Source: Thiodiazotropha sp050291245 (GTDB taxonomy: Bacteria; Pseudomonadota; Gammaproteobacteria; Chromatiales; Chromatiaceae). Taken from it: a stretch of 64,000 nt of DNA. The DNA is taken from NCBI GenBank assembly GCA_050291245.1, contig JBNKJP010000026.1, forward strand, positions 18,642-82,641, written 5' to 3'. Position numbers and translations under genes: made by a program. The number at the start of each line of letters is the position of its first letter. Position 1 is the first letter of the stretch. Below are positions 1 to 10,400 of the stretch, piece after piece. A model generated the notes under the pieces. That model was not told where the DNA came from. It searched no databases and saw only the letters and a list, made by a program, of their open reading frames with translations.

Positions 1-2
1 AC

Positions 3-80
3 GAGGTGGTGGTCTCCGGCCAGTTCCTGCTCGACTCCGAATCGAGTCTGCAGGCCAGCTTCCTGCGCATGGAGGAGTAG
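3..80 (+). CDS. C-terminal end of a CusB-like efflux RND periplasmic adaptor (5' truncated by the window)
   Basis: An open frame runs in from the window edge and stops at the TAG at 78-80, three bases before the CusA start. The readable tail ends VVSGQFLLDSE, then SSLQASFLRMEE, which resembles the C-terminus of CusB-type membrane-fusion proteins of heavy-metal RND pumps. The spacing to the permease gene fits a cusBA operon. Only about 25 residues are visible, so the assignment rests on this tail and on the neighbour. Confidence 0.75.
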   Translation, partial: EVVVSGQFLLDSESSLQASFLRMEE

Positions 81-83
81 GCC

Positions 84-3000
84 ATGCTCAACAGACTCAT
101 TGAATGGTCGGTGCACAACCGTTTCCTGGTGCTGATCCTGACCCTGATCGTGACCGGATGGGGCTGGGTGTCGCTGCACAAGACACCGCTGGATGCCATC
201 CCCGACTTGTCCGATGTGCAGGTCATCATCCGCACCCCCTTTCCCGGCCAGGCGCCACGGGTGGTGGAGGAGCAGGTCACCTACCCCATCACCACCACCA
301 TGCTTTCGGTACCCGGCGCCGAGGTGGTGCGCGGCTACTCCTTCTTCGGCGACTCTTTTGTCTACGTCATCTTCAAGGACGGCACCGATCTCTATTGGGC
401 CCGGGCCCGGGTGCTGGAGTATCTCAGCCAGGCGGCATCCGTGCTTCCCGAGGGGGTGCAGCCCAACCTGGGTCCTGATGCCACCGGGGTCGGCTGGGTC
501 TACAGCTATGCCCTGGTTGATCGTACGGGGCAGCATGACCTGGCGCAGTTGCGCAGCCTGCAGGACTGGTTCCTCAAGTTCGAACTGCAGACCGTGCCCG
601 GGGTCTCTGAGGTAGCCACGGTGGGGGGCATGGTGCGCCAGTACCAGGTGGTGGTGGACCCGGAGAAGCTGCGCGCCTACGGGTTCGGCCTGAACCGGGT
701 CTCCGAGGCGATCCGCAATGCCAACCAGGAGGTGGGGGGCTCGGTGATCGAACTGGCCGAGGCGGAGTACATGGTGCGTACCCGGGGCTACCTGGACGGT
801 CTGGAGGACTTGCGTAATGTCACCATCGACGTGACGCCCCAGGGCACGCCGCTGCTGCTGCGGGACATTGCACGTATTCAAGTGGGTCCGGAGATGCGCC
901 GGGTGGTGGCCGACCTGGACGGCGAGGGAGAGGTGACCGGGGGCATCGTGGTGATGCGCTACGGGGAGAACGCCCTGGCCACCATCCAGCGGGTGAAGCA
1001 GAAGATCGAAGCCCTCAGGCAGGGACTGCCGCCGGGGGTGGAGATCATCGAGACCTATGATCGCGCGGCCCTGATCGAGCGGGCCATCGACAATCTGCAG
1101 GAGAAGCTGATCGAGGAGTTCATCGTGGTGGCCCTGGTCTGCCTGGTGTTCCTGTTTCACCTGCGCTCCGCCTTCGTCGCCATCGTTACCCTGCCCCTGG
1201 GGGTGCTGGTGGCATTCATCATCATGCAGCGCCAGGGTATTAACGCCAACATCATGTCCCTGGGCGGTATCGCCATCGCCATCGGCGCCATGGTGGATGC
1301 GGCCATCGTCATGATCGAGAACGCCCACAAGCACCTGGAGCGCTACCAGCACGCCTTTGGCCACCGGCCACTAGGCAGGGAACACTGGGGCGTGGTGACC
1401 GAAGCCGCCAAGGAGGTGGGTCCGGCCCTGTTCTATTCCCTGCTGATCATCACCCTGAGCTTTCTCCCGGTGTTCACCCTGGAGGCCCAGGAAGGTCGCC
1501 TGTTTGCCCCGTTGGCCTTCACCAAGACCTACGCCATGGCCGCCTCCGCCGGACTGGCGGTGACCCTGGTGCCGGTGCTGATGGGTTATTTCATCCGTGG
1601 CCGGATACCCGGGGAGCAGGCCAACCCGCTCAACCGGCTGCTGATCTGGCTCTATCGGCCCTTGCTCAACAGGGTGATGCGCTGGCCCCGCCTGACCCTG
1701 TTCAGTGCCTTGTTGCTGGTCATCAGCCTGGTGATCCCGTTGGCTGGGGTGGGTGGCATCCTGGCGCCGCTGAAGTGGCCATTTCAGTTGACCGGGGCTG
1801 TCACCGGCACCCCTCAGCCGATGGTGGTCCGCATCGAAGCGACCCAGCGGGCGGTGTCGAAGGGCTGGCGCGATACCTTTGCCGGGCAGCCCTGGCTGGC
1901 CCGTTTCGCCGACGGCCTGGGTTCCGAGTTCATGCCCCGGCTCGACGAGGGGGACCTGATGTACATGCCCACCACCCTGCCGGGGATCTCCATCGGCAAG
2001 GCCCAGGAACTGTTGCAGCAGAGCGACCGTATGATCCGCCGGGTACCGGAGGTCAAGCGGGTGTTCGGCAAGATCGGCCGCGCCGATACCGCCACCGATC
2101 CGGCGCCGTTGACCATGATCGAGACGCTGATTCAGCTCAAGCCTCGTCACGCGTGGCGTCCGGGCATGACCCTGGACAAGCTGATCCGCGAGCTGGACCG
2201 CCAGGTGGACATACCCGGCGTCACCAACTCCTGGGTGATGCCGATCAAGACCCGCATCGACATGCTGGCCACCGGTATCAAGACCCCGGTCGGTATCAAG
2301 GTGGCGGGACCCGACCTGAAGGAGATCGAGCGCATCGGCCGGGAGATCGAGCAGGTGGTGATGGGGGTGCCGGGTACCACCTCGGCCTATTCGGAGCGAG
2401 TCACCGGCGGGCGCTATATCGATATCGTGCCCGACCGGGTGGCGGCCGCCCGCTACGGCCTCAACATCAGTGATATCAACCGGGTCATCGCTGCCGCGGT
2501 GGGGGGGCTCAACCTCACCCGCACGGTGGAGGGATTGGAACGCTATCCGGTGAATCTGCGTTTCCCCCGTGAGCAGCGCAACGACCTGGAGAAGCTGCGT
2601 GCCCTGCCCCTGGTGACCCCGACCGGGGCGCAGATCCCGTTGGCCCAGATCGCCGAGGTGAAGATCGTCGACGGCCCCCCCATGCTGAAGAGTGAAAACG
2701 GCCGTCTCAACGGCTGGACCTTCGTTGACATCCGCAATGTGGATCTGGGTGGCTATGTAACCCGGGCCCAGCGAGCAGTGAACGAGGCGGTGGAACTGCC
2801 CCAGGGCTACTCGGTCACCTGGTCGGGTCAGTACGAGTACCTGCTGCGGGCCCAGGAGCGGCTCAGCCAGATCATCCCCCTGACCCTGGTGATTATCTTC
2901 GTGCTGCTCTATCTGGCCTTCCGCCATGCCGGCGAGGCGTTGATGGTGATGGCGTCCCTGCCCTTCGCCCTGGTGGGCGGCTTCTGGTTGATCTTCCTGC

Positions 3001-3398
3001 TCGACTACCACCTCTCGGTAGCCGTGGGGGTTGGCTTTATCGCCCTGGCCGGGGTGGCGGCGGAGTTCGGTGTGGTGATGCTGATCTACCTGGACAATGC
3101 CCTGGGTGAGCGGGAACGCCAGGGCGCCATTACACCCCAAGTGCTGCGCGAGGCGATCATGGAGGGAGCGGTGCTGCGGGTGCGCCCCAAGGCCATGACC
3201 GTGGCGGTGATCGTCGCCGGGCTGGTGCCGATCTTTCTTAGTGAGGGTACCGGCTCCGAGGTGATGAGCCGGATCGCCGCACCCATGATCGGCGGTATGA
3301 TCACGGCACCCCTGTTGTCGCTGTTCGTGATCCCGGTGATCTACTATATCTGGAAGATGCGGGGATTGAACAAATCCGCAAGCATTCCAGCCAGCTGA
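84..3398 (+). CDS. cusA: CusA-type Cu(I)/Ag(I) heavy-metal RND efflux permease
   Basis: Inner-membrane RND proton antiporter of 1104 residues that would export monovalent metal ions with a CusB-like adaptor and an outer-membrane channel. The N-terminus (SVHNRFLVLILTLIVTGWG) and the paired six-helix bundles are typical. The TM4 segment AIGAMVDAAIVMIENAHK is the signature of the Cu/Ag branch, and its Asp is residue 405, the same number as the essential Asp in E. coli CusA. The porter domain keeps GSEFMPRLDEGDLMYMPTTL and a Met in PLTMIETLIQ, as in the CusA methionine path. It is longer than E. coli CusA (1047 aa), mainly through an insertion near residues 555-610. The adaptor gene ends 3 nt upstream. 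Confidence 0.93.
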   Translation: MLNRLIEWSVHNRFLVLILTLIVTGWGWVSLHKTPLDAIPDLSDVQVIIRTPFPGQAPRVVEEQVTYPITTTMLSVPGAEVVRGYSFFGDSFVYVIFKDGTDLYWARARVLEYLSQAASVLPEGVQPNLGPDATGVGWVYSYALVDRTGQHDLAQLRSLQDWFLKFELQTVPGVSEVATVGGMVRQYQVVVDPEKLRAYGFGLNRVSEAIRNANQEVGGSVIELAEAEYMVRTRGYLDGLEDLRNVTIDVTPQGTPLLLRDIARIQVGPEMRRVVADLDGEGEVTGGIVVMRYGENALATIQRVKQKIEALRQGLPPGVEIIETYDRAALIERAIDNLQEKLIEEFIVVALVCLVFLFHLRSAFVAIVTLPLGVLVAFIIMQRQGINANIMSLGGIAIAIGAMVDAAIVMIENAHKHLERYQHAFGHRPLGREHWGVVTEAAKEVGPALFYSLLIITLSFLPVFTLEAQEGRLFAPLAFTKTYAMAASAGLAVTLVPVLMGYFIRGRIPGEQANPLNRLLIWLYRPLLNRVMRWPRLTLFSALLLVISLVIPLAGVGGILAPLKWPFQLTGAVTGTPQPMVVRIEATQRAVSKGWRDTFAGQPWLARFADGLGSEFMPRLDEGDLMYMPTTLPGISIGKAQELLQQSDRMIRRVPEVKRVFGKIGRADTATDPAPLTMIETLIQLKPRHAWRPGMTLDKLIRELDRQVDIPGVTNSWVMPIKTRIDMLATGIKTPVGIKVAGPDLKEIERIGREIEQVVMGVPGTTSAYSERVTGGRYIDIVPDRVAAARYGLNISDINRVIAAAVGGLNLTRTVEGLERYPVNLRFPREQRNDLEKLRALPLVTPTGAQIPLAQIAEVKIVDGPPMLKSENGRLNGWTFVDIRNVDLGGYVTRAQRAVNEAVELPQGYSVTWSGQYEYLLRAQERLSQIIPLTLVIIFVLLYLAFRHAGEALMVMASLPFALVGGFWLIFLLDYHLSVAVGVGFIALAGVAAEFGVVMLIYLDNALGERERQGAITPQVLREAIMEGAVLRVRPKAMTVAVIVAGLVPIFLSEGTGSEVMSRIAAPMIGGMITAPLLSLFVIPVIYYIWKMRGLNKSASIPAS

Positions 3399-3432
3399 GC
3401 GTCCTTCACTTATCCAAAGGATACAAACCCCA

Positions 3433-4680
3433 TCAGTGGTGAAGCGGTTTATGCGTAATTTCGGATGCAAGCGGGGCGTTCATCTTATCGGCATAACGGG
3501 CATAGAACATCTTCAATGCGAAAGGCGTCAACAGGGTTGTCAGAGTGATCACGATCACCATACCGGCATAGACCTCCATGTTGAAGATCCCGGTGGAACG
3601 ACCTAACTCGGCGAAGATCAATCCGACTTCGCCCCGTGGCACCATGGCCATACCCACCGCCAGTTTCTGAAGGGGTGGCGCTTGGATCAGCAGGGCGCCC
3701 GCGAATTTCGCCAACACGGACGAGACAAAAAATACACCGGCAAAGCTCCAGATAAACGCAGAGCTCCAATCGATGTCACGCAGATTCAATGACAATCCCA
3801 CGGTAACGAAGAAGATCGGACTGAAGATATAGACGATAGGATCCATCTGTACTTCGATGCGTCCCGCAAACTTTCTATCCGTGTGCAAAGACACACCGAA
3901 GGGCAGAAAGAAACGCCGCGACAGGGCCAATCCGGCCGCAAAGCCCCCCAGCAACTCAGGCGCGCCCACCGCATGGGCCAGCCATGCGAAAAACAGCACC
4001 AGGGAGATGATCATGATGGGAATCAAGCCCGGCATATCGGAATAATTATCGATGCGGCGAATCAAAAGAGAGATCAGTTTGGCGGCGATCGGCGCAAGAA
4101 CGAAAAACAGCAGAATAAAGACCAGGACCTTGCTCAGATTGGTAAGACTGACACCGCCGCTGATTGAAAAATCATACAGTATCGCCAGTAGTATGACGCC
4201 CAGGACATCGTCCAGGACAGCGGCGCCGAGTACGATTTCACCCTCCCGTTCATGCTGTCTTCCCAGATCCGTCAATACACGTATGGTTATTCCGATACTG
4301 GTGGCGGTCAAGGTCCCGCCCACGAACAGCGACACCAGCGCAGACAATCCGAACACCCAGTAGGCCAGTGCGAAGCCACTGATCAATGGCACCAGGAATC
4401 CACCGACCGCAACCAGGAGCGATTGACCACCCGCCTTGATCAGGCGCCGGATATCGGTATCGATACCGACCTTGAAGAGCAACAGGATAATACCCACTTC
4501 CGCCAGCAACTGGATGGTCTTGGTGGGTTCGATCCAGCCCAGAACGGAGGAACCCAGCAGCACGCCCGCCATCAATTCGCCGATCACAGAGGGTGCCTTG
4601 AGATAGACCGCGCATTCCGCCAACAATCGGGAGAACACGAGTATCAACAGCAGATGCAGAAAAAAGGTATGAGTATCCAC
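3433..4680 (-). CDS. CPA2-family monovalent cation:proton antiporter (Kef/NapA type, no RCK domain)
   Basis: Membrane protein of 415 residues with about 12 hydrophobic helices. It carries the family hallmarks ATSIGIT (around residue 130), VLDDVLG (around 155) and the PRGEVGLIFAELG segment late in the protein. It should exchange Na+ or K+ for protons across the inner membrane; the ion cannot be told from sequence. It lacks the C-terminal nucleotide-binding RCK domain of KefB/KefC. The start is GTG at 4680 with an AGAGGA-type ribosome site about ten bases upstream; no ATG lies nearby. It converges with cusA, ending 34 nt from it, so it is a separate unit. Confidence 0.88.
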   Translation of the reverse strand: MDTHTFFLHLLLILVFSRLLAECAVYLKAPSVIGELMAGVLLGSSVLGWIEPTKTIQLLAEVGIILLLFKVGIDTDIRRLIKAGGQSLLVAVGGFLVPLISGFALAYWVFGLSALVSLFVGGTLTATSIGITIRVLTDLGRQHEREGEIVLGAAVLDDVLGVILLAILYDFSISGGVSLTNLSKVLVFILLFFVLAPIAAKLISLLIRRIDNYSDMPGLIPIMIISLVLFFAWLAHAVGAPELLGGFAAGLALSRRFFLPFGVSLHTDRKFAGRIEVQMDPIVYIFSPIFFVTVGLSLNLRDIDWSSAFIWSFAGVFFVSSVLAKFAGALLIQAPPLQKLAVGMAMVPRGEVGLIFAELGRSTGIFNMEVYAGMVIVITLTTLLTPFALKMFYARYADKMNAPLASEITHKPLHH

Positions 4681-4884
4681 TCCGGTCGAATCCTCTTCCC
4701 CAGGGTATTCCGACCGATATCGAGTGATAGGCAGATCATCGTACCCTACACACGCCTAGTTGCATGATACGATAATTCAACCAAATATGATTTGACCCGA
4801 GGCAGTAAATGCGACGATTTCAGATAAACCGGGCTGCAGGAATACGCCGGGGCCAATTGGTACAGACCGCCGATCTACGCTCTG

Positions 4885-5718
4885 TCAGGGGATATTGTTA
4901 CTGCTTTGTGGTTTCCCCGGATCTCCTGCCATGCTGTTCTGCAAATCGATCATGGTTCGCTGACTGATGGAAATCAATCCCTGACCCGGGCGATCCAGGT
5001 CCGTGATCAACAGCATTACGGCTGAAAAAGCCAGGATAAGTCCGATTCGGGGGAGTAGTGTCCTGACACCATTCAAACCGGATTGATACCCCATCATGGT
5101 CAGGGTCACGAGTGAGATGAACAACAGGGTTGTCATGATGATCAATGGGATACGTTGGTGCGCCGCATTGATTCTTTTCGTATGCAGATCGATGACCTCA
5201 TTGACGGATGCCGCGAACAGCGCACTGGATGGCGTATCCTGCCGTGTACGGATCTGGTTCACCGTGATTTCCCAAAGTTCATCGAGGATATGCTCCGAGT
5301 GCTTGATCGCCATGGACAGCTCATTTAAATCCCGGGACTTTGCGCCCTTGATGCGGGTATCGACATAGTCCTTGAGCAGTGCATCCACGGCCTTGGCCGG
5401 AGTATCCGGGAGAAAACGGGCGCGCAACCAGGTGGTGCCGATGGCATTGGATTCCTCCAGCACCAGCGCTTTTCGTTCGGCATGAATGGTGTTTGCGGCC
5501 CCATAGGTAAAGGCCAGCATGAATGCCAGCAAACCCAGGGTGGCGCCCATCAGAGTGCCCGCCTGCTTTTCTTCCTTGTCAAAGGCATTCTTCCTTGTGT
5601 GTTGCTGACGCCGGCGACCGAGGTAATAACCGATCTCCGCGGTTACGAACAACAGTATCACCAACAGTAGAAAAATCAGCCAGACATCCAGCCGGTCTAC
5701 GAATTGCTCTCCAATCAT
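4885..5718 (-). CDS. DUF4239 (bestrophin-like) membrane protein
   Basis: Protein of 277 residues from the ATG at 5718; an upstream extension of 30 residues (SSSSPLYLGKSDS...) is uncharacteristic, so the internal start is preferred. It has an N-terminal helix (VWLIFLLLVILLFVTAEIGYYLG), a second helix containing GATLGLLAFMLAFTYGAANTIHAERKALVLEESNAIGTTWLRARFLP, which is the DUF4239 signature, and two helices near the C-terminus. Family members are predicted bestrophin-like channels of unknown function. Nothing in the neighbourhood fixes a role. Confidence 0.8.
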   Translation of the reverse strand: MIGEQFVDRLDVWLIFLLLVILLFVTAEIGYYLGRRRQQHTRKNAFDKEEKQAGTLMGATLGLLAFMLAFTYGAANTIHAERKALVLEESNAIGTTWLRARFLPDTPAKAVDALLKDYVDTRIKGAKSRDLNELSMAIKHSEHILDELWEITVNQIRTRQDTPSSALFAASVNEVIDLHTKRINAAHQRIPLIIMTTLLFISLVTLTMMGYQSGLNGVRTLLPRIGLILAFSAVMLLITDLDRPGQGLISISQRTMIDLQNSMAGDPGKPQSSNNIP

Positions 5719-5949
5719 GCGTGTATCGGCACTCCGGTTTTCCCTATAGATACTATCAGACTTACCCAAATATAGAGGACTTGATGACGACTGCCAATCT
5801 TGTCCCAAAACGTACCGGTTTTCTCATTCTTAAGAATTGTCTGTTATACATTAGTTGATATGCCTGGATTATCGGCATTTACCGTTAAGGCATTGGAATG
5901 TTAGCAGACTAACTGAATGGGGCTCTGACCGCTCCCTTGGAAAAACCGC

Positions 5950-7089
5950 ATGTCATTATTCAACACCTACCTTGCGCACCTCGGAAGGAATTCCGGTATC
6001 TCATCGATCCAGGAGCTGGATGATCTCCTGTCCGTGGACGAGCACCCGGCTTACATGCGCAGGCATCGCGCCGAACTCCTGCTTAAGCGTATCCGCTTCC
6101 TCGCATCATTGTTCGCTGTATTGGTTCCCTTATGGCTGGTGGTCGATTACTGGTTATTACCCGCCAGTCAGTTCTGGCCGATTCTCATCCTACGTCTGGT
6201 GTCGACACTGCATTTCGTCTACCTGGCAACCTATCGGGCAAAAGAGCCCCGCCTGAACAGCAGTCTGTTTCTATTGGCCGGGATGTTGCTCAACCTGCCA
6301 CTGACCTTTTTCGTGGCAACCCAGTTTCTCGCCAACACAGGACCCGACAGTCTCTCATCCGTGATCCAGCTGTATAACTTGCTGCCCTATATCGCCCTGG
6401 GGTTGCTCGGCCTGTTTCCCCTGACGATCATGGAAGGTACTGCGCTAGCCCTTCCGCTGATCCTGATACCCATTACGAGTATGGGTTTCATCGGGACCCT
6501 GCCATTTGTTGAGCGCTTTCCGACCTTCTGGTTGCTGATTATTATTTTCAGCATCGTACTGTTCGCTTCGTCGATACAACTACAGCATATGATCTCCCTG
6601 GTAACGCGTCCGGATTACGACCCCGTGACCGGCGCGCAGACCCGTAAATCCGGAATCCACACACTGACCCGGGCCTTCCAGCAGGCGAAACTGCACAATG
6701 AAATGCTCAGCGTAGCTCTGATCGATCTGGATAATACCCAGGAGATCATTGCGCAGTACGACGATGAAACCTACAGTCATGTCATCCAGGAAGCCGGTGA
6801 AATTCTTCACAACACCTTACGCCACAACGATATTCTGGTTCACTGGAGTGAAAAGGTGTTTATGCTGATCCTGCCGGGCGCCGACTGTCAGGGCGGGGGC
6901 GTGATAGCCCAAAGAATCCACGATGAGGGGCTGGGCAATCTGCCCGATGGCCGGCCGGTGACGGCAAGCATCGGCTTGTGCGAGCGCTCGGCGGATGCAA
7001 TCGACGAGATACCCGCCCTGCTGAAGCTGATCGATGCCCGTCGAACCGAGGCAAAGAACCAGGGGAAGGATCGCTTTGTTCTTTGCTGA
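5950..7089 (+). CDS. Membrane protein with degenerate GGDEF domain (probable c-di-GMP receptor, not a cyclase)
   Basis: Protein of 379 residues. Residues about 45-215 hold several hydrophobic helices (LASLFAVLVPLWLVVDYWLLP onward), followed by a C-terminal GGDEF-like domain from DYDPVTGAQTRKSGI. The catalytic GGDEF is replaced by SEKVF (around residue 300), so diguanylate cyclase activity is unlikely. The allosteric I-site RxxD is kept as RHND exactly five residues before this position, the spacing seen in active cyclases. That pattern fits a protein that binds c-di-GMP without making it. The gene stands alone between the divergent DUF4239 gene and the RND operon end. Intergenic DNA upstream (5719-5949) shows no promoter I would commit to. 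Confidence 0.8.
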   Translation: MSLFNTYLAHLGRNSGISSIQELDDLLSVDEHPAYMRRHRAELLLKRIRFLASLFAVLVPLWLVVDYWLLPASQFWPILILRLVSTLHFVYLATYRAKEPRLNSSLFLLAGMLLNLPLTFFVATQFLANTGPDSLSSVIQLYNLLPYIALGLLGLFPLTIMEGTALALPLILIPITSMGFIGTLPFVERFPTFWLLIIIFSIVLFASSIQLQHMISLVTRPDYDPVTGAQTRKSGIHTLTRAFQQAKLHNEMLSVALIDLDNTQEIIAQYDDETYSHVIQEAGEILHNTLRHNDILVHWSEKVFMLILPGADCQGGGVIAQRIHDEGLGNLPDGRPVTASIGLCERSADAIDEIPALLKLIDARRTEAKNQGKDRFVLC

Positions 7090-7127
7090 CCCGGTCAGTC
7101 TCGAGCGCTATGTTGCGGAGTTTATTA

Positions 7128-7268
7128 TTACGGCAATTGCAGGCATTCAGGGATCAGCCAAGGGTTCCCCGCAATCACTGAAAGATGATTGATGATCAGT
7201 AATAGGAAGCCCAGCAACAGCAGGGTACCACCCGGCATGCGTCGTATTTTCAGGACTGCCTCTTTCAT
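7128..7268 (-). CDS. Small single-pass membrane peptide (46 aa)
   Basis: Short reading frame beginning MKEAVLKIRRMPGG, followed by a strongly hydrophobic stretch (TLLLLGFLLLIINHLSVIAG, residues about 15-34), then NPWLIPECLQLP. An AGGAGAG ribosome site lies about four to five bases before the ATG, and the gene ends in TAATAATAA. The positive N-terminus, one helix and short tail resemble small inner-membrane proteins. It sits downstream of the RND permease on the same strand but about 160 nt away. I do not recognise the family, and conservation is untested. Confidence 0.5.
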   Translation of the reverse strand: MKEAVLKIRRMPGGTLLLLGFLLLIINHLSVIAGNPWLIPECLQLP

Positions 7269-7426
7269 GAGTCTCTCCTGTTTAACTTTCCTGGTTACTC
7301 GTGAATACTTCTAGCAGCCGCTCCCCCGCAAAAACAGACTGATTTAGTGGGGAAATGCGACCAATTCTCCTGTTCGACAGGCGCAAATCCCCTTCCTATC
7401 AAACGCTTGCCTTCTCGGAATCCGGT

Positions 7427-10400
7427 TTATATCCCCGGCTGCAGCCGCTCCCCCCTTCCAGCATCCCCGTGGAAAAGCGCATAGACCGCCGGAATCAACA
7501 CCAGGGTGATCAAGGTCGAAACCGTCAATCCGCCTACCACCGCCCGGGCCAGGGGTGCCTGGGCATCCGCGCCTTCGCCGATACCCAGGGCCAGGGGCAG
7601 CAATGCCAGGATGGTGGTCAGGGTGGTCATCAATACCGGACGCAGACGGCGGCGGCCCGCCTCCGTCAGGGCCTGCTCGGTGGGCATGCCCTCCCGGCGC
7701 AGGCGTCCGGCCTGGTCGACCAGCAGGATAGCGTTATTGACGACGATCCCCCCGAGCATGATGCAGCCGATTGCCGACTGCAGGTTCAGGGTGGTATCGG
7801 TGAGAAACAGGGTCAGCACCACACCGATGGCGGCCAGCGGTACCGACAGCATGACCACCAGCGGGTCACCTAGGGATTCATATTGTGAAGCGAGCACCAT
7901 GTAGACCAGCAGCAGGGCAAGCATCAGGGATACCATCAGTTCGTCGAAGGATTTCTGCTGCTCTTCGTAGTTACCGGAAATGATCAGGTCGTAGCCGATG
8001 GGACGGACAATGGCGGCGATGCGCCCTTGGATATCCGCCGCCACCGACCCCAGGTCCCGTTCAGCCACGTTGGCGGTCACCCTGACCAGGCGTTGCTGGT
8101 CCTTGCGTTCGATGGTGACCGGACCCTCGCCGGATGTGGTTTCGACCAGATTGCGCAGGGCCACCTGCTCGCCATCCGGGGTACTTAGGGTCAGATCCAG
8201 GATCTCGTCGATGGAACGCTTCTGCGCCGACTCGAGCTGCACCAGGATGCGGTAGGCGTTACCCGCCACCCGGTATTCACCCGCTTTGGAACCGGCCACC
8301 GCGGTTTCGATCACTTCGGTCACATCCCGCACGCTGAGACCCAGGTCGCTGACCTTCTGCCGGTCCACGTGGATCTCCTGCTGAGGGATACCGGCCTCGC
8401 GGCTCAGTTCCACGTCGGTAACCCCGGGTACATCCTTGATCTCGATCGAGAACTGCCTGGCCAATAGATCCAGGGTCTCGAGGTCATAACCCCGCACCTC
8501 CACGGTCACCCCTTCCGGCGTATCGAGTATCCGCTCGAGCAGGAACTGGCCCTGGGGCGCGCGCACCCGGATCTTCATCCCGGGAATGCCGTCGCTGAGC
8601 TGATTTCGCAGTGCATCGGCAATCGCCTGATTGGAGCGGGCACGTTCCCTGGCCGGGCCGAGATTGAGCCGGATCTCACCCTTCGCCTTGGCGCTGCCCC
8701 GGGTGCCCGAGGTGGTGATGCTAACCACCGAGGAGCGGGTCTCCGGCACCGCTGCGTACACCTGCGCTTCCAGCAGACGGGTCTGCCGGTCGATCAGCTC
8801 CAGGCGGGTGCCCACCTCCATTTCACCGGTCACTCTGACCTCCCCTTCATCACTCGGTGGGATGAATTCGGTACCGATGTATGGGGTAAGCAGGAGACTG
8901 GTGACGAACAGGCTCAGGGCCGAGACGATGGTTGTGGTCTTGTGGCGCAGCACCCCTTGCAGCAGGTGCCGATAGGCAGCCTCAAGCCCCTGGAAGAGCC
9001 TTGTTGCGAAGCGTCCCAAGCCCGCGAATACAGACTTGCGGGGGGGCGTTCCCCCGGATTTTCCGCCGGCCTTGAGCAACTGGGAACCAAGCATCGGCAC
9101 CAGGCTCAGGGATACCAGCAGTGCGCAGAACAGGGAAAACATGATCACGTAGGCCAATTCCTTGAACAGCACCCCGGAGACCCCCTGGACAAAGACCAGG
9201 GGCAGGAAGATCACCAGAGTCGTCAGGGTGCCGGCGACCACCGCCGAAGCGACTTCCCCGGTACCCCGAACCGAGGCCTCAGTCGGCCCCTCTTTCGCCT
9301 CCTGTTGACGGCGAAAGATGTTCTCCAGCACCACCACCGAGCTGTCAACCATCATGCCCACCCCCAGGGCCAGGCCGCCCAGGGTCATCAGGTTGAGGGT
9401 AAATCCGTTGAAGTAAAGCAGACCGAAGGTGGCCACCACCGAGATGGGAATCGCTAGCGTAATCACCAGGGTACTGCGCAGGTCACGTAGGAAGAACAGC
9501 AATACCAAAACCGCCAGGGCACCGCCGTAGAGTACCGAGCGGGCCAGGTTGCTGATGGCCCGCTCGATGAAGTTGCCCTGGTTGATCACCGGGGTGATGT
9601 GAATCTGCGGAAAGGCCCGGTTGACCTTCTCCACCTCTTCCAGCACCGCCCGTGCCACCTCCACCGTGTTGGCCTCGGGCTGCTTGCGGATCGCCACCCG
9701 CAATCCCTGCTCGCCGTTGACCCGGATGATTCGGGTCAGTTTCTCATACGTATCCCGAACCCGGGCGATTTGCCCCAGGGTCACCACCGCGCCCCCCTGA
9801 CGCGCGATTACCGTGTGTCGAATCTGTTCCAGGCTGTCGAACTCCGCCGGAGCGCGCAGGGTGACCTCATAGGGGCCGCGTTCGATCTTGCCGGCTGGCA
9901 GGTCCAGGTTGGCATCCTGGATGGCGTTGAGGATATCGCTCAAAGGAAGTCCCAGGGCGTTGAGCTTGATCGGGTCGAGCTCCACGCGAACCTCCCGGTT
10001 AAAGCCTCCCCAGGGATCGACCTGGGCCACACCGGGAACACGGGAGAAGCGGTAGCGAACCTGATCCTCGACAATCTGGGTCAGCTCCACCGGATCCAGG
10101 GGGCTTGAGATACCGAGAATTACCACTGGGTAGGTGTCCACGTCGAACTTACTCACCCGGGGGCCGACGATATCGTCGGGCAGTTCGCTGATCTCGTCCT
10201 CCAGAGTGGCGCGCACGTCCACCGCCGCGGCATCTATGGGTGTGCCCCAGCCGAACTTCACCTTGACACTGCTGTTGCCTTCGTAGGAGTTTGAGGTCAG
10301 CTCCTCAACACCGGGGACGGTGCCAACGATCTCCTCCACGATCTGGGTAACCAAGCGTTCCATGACGATCGGGTCGGCGCCCTCGTACTGGGTCCGCACG

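Noticed and set aside
1371..3470. A 699-codon frame opposite cusA
   Set aside because: His/Gln/Gly-rich antisense translation of a clear RND permease; same for the long frames opposite 33243-35336 and 48236-50413.
6547..7089. Annotation as an active diguanylate cyclase
   Set aside because: The catalytic GGDEF is SEKVF.
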